Origin: Gemmataceae bacterium
GTDB taxonomy: Bacteria > Planctomycetota > Planctomycetia > Gemmatales > Gemmataceae
Direction: 5' to 3'
Assembly: GCA_017853285.1 (NCBI GenBank)
Contig: JAFMJU010000175.1
Coordinates: forward strand, 1-7,939
DNA: 7,939 bases
Shown here: positions 6,341-7,939 of the stretch, in pieces
How the letters are laid out: every line of letters starts with the position of its first letter
Numbering within the stretch: position 1 is the stretch's first letter
Made by a program: the position numbers and the translations under genes
The notes under the pieces: generated by a model
Told to the model about the DNA's origin: nothing
Databases searched by the model: none
Seen by the model: the letters and a program-made list of their open reading frames with translations, nothing else

Positions 6341-7267
6341 ATGAAGGGGAGGGTTGGTTTGTCCAAGGCTGCCCGCACCCGACTCGTGTCCCTTTGGCTC
6401 TTTTGCCTGGCCATGTTTTTGGGTTGCCAAAATCTCGATTTGACCCTGGCCACCCATGCTCCCGGTCTGCCGGAACAGGCGCGGTCCAAGGAACCCTCAA
6501 ACCAAGTGGCCGCGCAACTCCCCTCCCTGCACGAAAAGCGGGTTGCACCGTTCATTTTCCTTTCTGACCTGCCGCTGAACCCCGAACCCAAATGGATTCA
6601 GGGCTGCTCACAGCTTCGCGACCAGATTGCACGGGACCTGCGGCTGCAAAACTCCCAAAGACCGATACTGGTTTATCTTTTCGGCGACCGTGCTTCCTAC
6701 GACCAATACATGCGTCTTCGCTACCCGGAGCTGCCTAGCCGGCGGGCCTTTTTTGTCGCCCAGGGAAGGTCCAAGGTTTTGGGTGAGGACCTGATGGTTT
6801 TGACCTGGTGGTCGGACCGCCTCGAACAGGACCTGCGCCACGAACTGACCCACGCCCTGCTGCATTCCACGCTCATGGATGTTCCCTTGTGGTTGGACGA
6901 GGGATTGGCCGAGTACTTTGAGATGGAGGATTACCCGGTTGAATTCGGGGAACGGTTGGCCCAAACGCGTGAGGATTTCGCCAAGGGGCCTGGCCCCAGC
7001 CTGGAAAGGCTCGAGGAGATCCGGGAAATCCACAGAATGCAGCGGCCCGAGTACCGCGAATCATGGCTTTGGGTGAGGTTCATGCTCCAGGGCCAGCCGG
7101 AATTGAAATCAGTTCTGCTGGAATACCTGGCCGAATTGCGTTCAAACCCACGCCCGGCACCATTGGCTCCCAAACTTGCCAAGAAAATGCCTGATTACGG
7201 AGCCCGTTTTTCCCGCTATGCTGCGGAGGTGGCCGCGCCCAGAACACCCGTTCCACCACCGCCCTGA
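6341..7267 (+). CDS. Predicted lipoprotein zinc metalloprotease (peptidase MA-like)
   Basis: A 308-residue exported protein. The N-terminus MKGRVGLSKAARTR is basic, followed by a hydrophobic run LVSLWLFCLAMFLGC; Cys29 in FLGC resembles a lipobox, though Phe at -3 is not ideal. This suggests a lipid-anchored protein facing the periplasm. The core carries HELTH (His167, Glu168, His171) and, 15 residues on, Glu187 in WLDEGLAEYFE, the layout of gluzincin zinc metallopeptidases of the peptidase MA-like group (related to DUF1570-type proteins). An upstream RPILVYLFGDRASYDQYM segment fits the strand-helix part preceding the catalytic helix in that group. The C-terminus is proline-rich (TPVPPPP). Substrate unknown. 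It follows the kinase gene after 95 bases and precedes coaB by 3 bases. The metallopeptidase fold is well supported; the lipoprotein call is less certain. Confidence 0.8.
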   Translation: MKGRVGLSKAARTRLVSLWLFCLAMFLGCQNLDLTLATHAPGLPEQARSKEPSNQVAAQLPSLHEKRVAPFIFLSDLPLNPEPKWIQGCSQLRDQIARDLRLQNSQRPILVYLFGDRASYDQYMRLRYPELPSRRAFFVAQGRSKVLGEDLMVLTWWSDRLEQDLRHELTHALLHSTLMDVPLWLDEGLAEYFEMEDYPVEFGERLAQTREDFAKGPGPSLERLEEIREIHRMQRPEYRESWLWVRFMLQGQPELKSVLLEYLAELRSNPRPAPLAPKLAKKMPDYGARFSRYAAEVAAPRTPVPPPP

Positions 7268-7270
7268 ACC

Positions 7271-7927
7271 ATGCGCCTTCTTATCACAGCCGGACCCACA
7301 TGCGTCCCCATTGATTCGGTTCGTGTGATCACCAATTTGGCATCCGGGAAAACCGGTCTGGCCATCGCCAGCCTGGCTGTGGCCCGGGGCTATCAGGTCA
7401 CCCTGTTGACTGCACGGATGCCGGATGCAAGCTTCACCCCTCCGGGCTGTGATGTCCGCACCTTTTCCACTCCGGATGATCTGGGAGATTTGCTGGCTGG
7501 TGCCATAAAGCTGGAACCGCCTGACGCGATCATCCACTCCGCGGCGGTGAGCGATTTCACAGTCGGCACAATCCTTGATGCGCGGGGCCATCCGGCCGAT
7601 TCAGCCAAACTGGACAGCGCCAATGCCCCGTTCCACCTGGAACTGGTGCGCGCCCCCAAGGTGATTGACAAAATCCGTAAGGACTGGGGCTTCCGCGGAC
7701 TGTTGGTCGGTTTCAAGCTCGAGTCTGGCCTGGATACGCCCGCCCTGATCCGGGAGGCCGAAATCACGCGACAACGGACCGGCGCCGACCTTATGGTTGC
7801 CAATCATCACCAAACAGCGAGCCAGGAAGCGTTTATCGGCCCCGGGGCCGACCAGAGTTACCACCGGGTGGAAAGGTCACTTTTGCCCGGGGCGGTCCTG
7901 ACCATGCTGAAAAACAAATTGGCATGA
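7271..7927 (+). CDS. coaB: Stand-alone phosphopantothenate-cysteine ligase (CoaB)
   Basis: Joins 4'-phosphopantothenate and cysteine, via a nucleotide-activated intermediate, in coenzyme A synthesis. The 218-residue product is the ligase half only; many bacteria have a fused CoaBC of about 400 residues. Motifs in order: ITAGPT at 5-10, VRVITNLASGKTG near 17-29 (nucleotide-binding loop), HSAAVSDF at 89-96, AKLDS at 112-116, APKVID from 128, VGFKLE at 146-151 and ADLMVANHH at 172-180. The FKLE motif and size resemble the short stand-alone CoaB type seen in streptococci and enterococci rather than the CoaBC type, so the decarboxylase CoaC should be encoded elsewhere. The basic residue usually preceding the ADLxxAN motif is Arg here (TRQRTGAD). 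The start has no clear ribosome binding site, but the previous stop is only 3 bases away, suggesting translational coupling. Confidence 0.92.
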   Translation: MRLLITAGPTCVPIDSVRVITNLASGKTGLAIASLAVARGYQVTLLTARMPDASFTPPGCDVRTFSTPDDLGDLLAGAIKLEPPDAIIHSAAVSDFTVGTILDARGHPADSAKLDSANAPFHLELVRAPKVIDKIRKDWGFRGLLVGFKLESGLDTPALIREAEITRQRTGADLMVANHHQTASQEAFIGPGADQSYHRVERSLLPGAVLTMLKNKLA

Positions 7928-7939
7928 TTTCCCTACTTG
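7924..7939 (+). CDS. Possible start of the next gene (partial)
   Basis: The coaB stop is embedded in ATGA, and the ATG opens a frame reading M-I-S-L-L to the window edge. An ATGA overlap is also used by the glycosyltransferase-kinase pair here, so a coupled downstream gene is plausible. Five codons are too few to identify or confirm it. Confidence 0.35.

Noticed and set aside
1..7939. Mobile element, CRISPR array, phage or defence system
   Set aside because: No transposase, integrase, direct repeat array or defence domain is visible on either strand; apart from the aroC patch, composition looks uniform.

Overview
The window is an ordinary-looking, GC-rich bacterial chromosomal segment with every convincing gene on the + strand: a chorismate synthase, then a tightly packed run of six complete genes and the possible first codons of a seventh. 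The content suggests a Gram-negative bacterium with an outer membrane (a predicted lipoprotein and an LPS-kinase-like protein). A planctomycete or a relative is my best guess, from the two-domain InaA/Kdo-kinase-like protein, the MA-like metalloprotease lipoprotein and the stand-alone CoaB. That is inference from remembered gene styles, not a database result.

Region 1 (1-1390): about 200 bases with no convincing gene, then aroC (201-1292), with a shorter start than the longest open frame would give. Inside aroC is a short AT-rich island holding a perfect 17-base palindrome. A 98-base gap follows, with a plausible sigma70-type promoter and a good ribosome binding site.

Region 2 (1391-7927): a PurF-type amidophosphoribosyltransferase homologue (Fe-S ligands kept, phosphoribosyltransferase motifs altered), smpB, a GT-B glycosyltransferase starting at GTG, a tandem two-domain LPS-kinase-like protein, a zinc-metalloprotease-like lipoprotein, and a stand-alone phosphopantothenate-cysteine ligase (coaB). 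Gaps are 16, 34, -4, 95 and 3 bases, and I see no clear intrinsic terminator, so the whole run could be one transcript. The last gene ends in ATGA, where a next gene may begin (M-I-S-L-L).

How they fit together: PurF, SmpB, AroC and CoaB are housekeeping enzymes (purines, ribosome rescue, aromatic amino acids, coenzyme A). The glycosyltransferase and tandem kinase are translationally coupled and look like a two-step module that glycosylates and phosphorylates a cell-surface glycolipid. I see no tRNA, rRNA, CRISPR array, insertion sequence, phage gene or defence locus. The points most worth a second look are the altered PurF motifs, the fused double kinase and the AT island in aroC.
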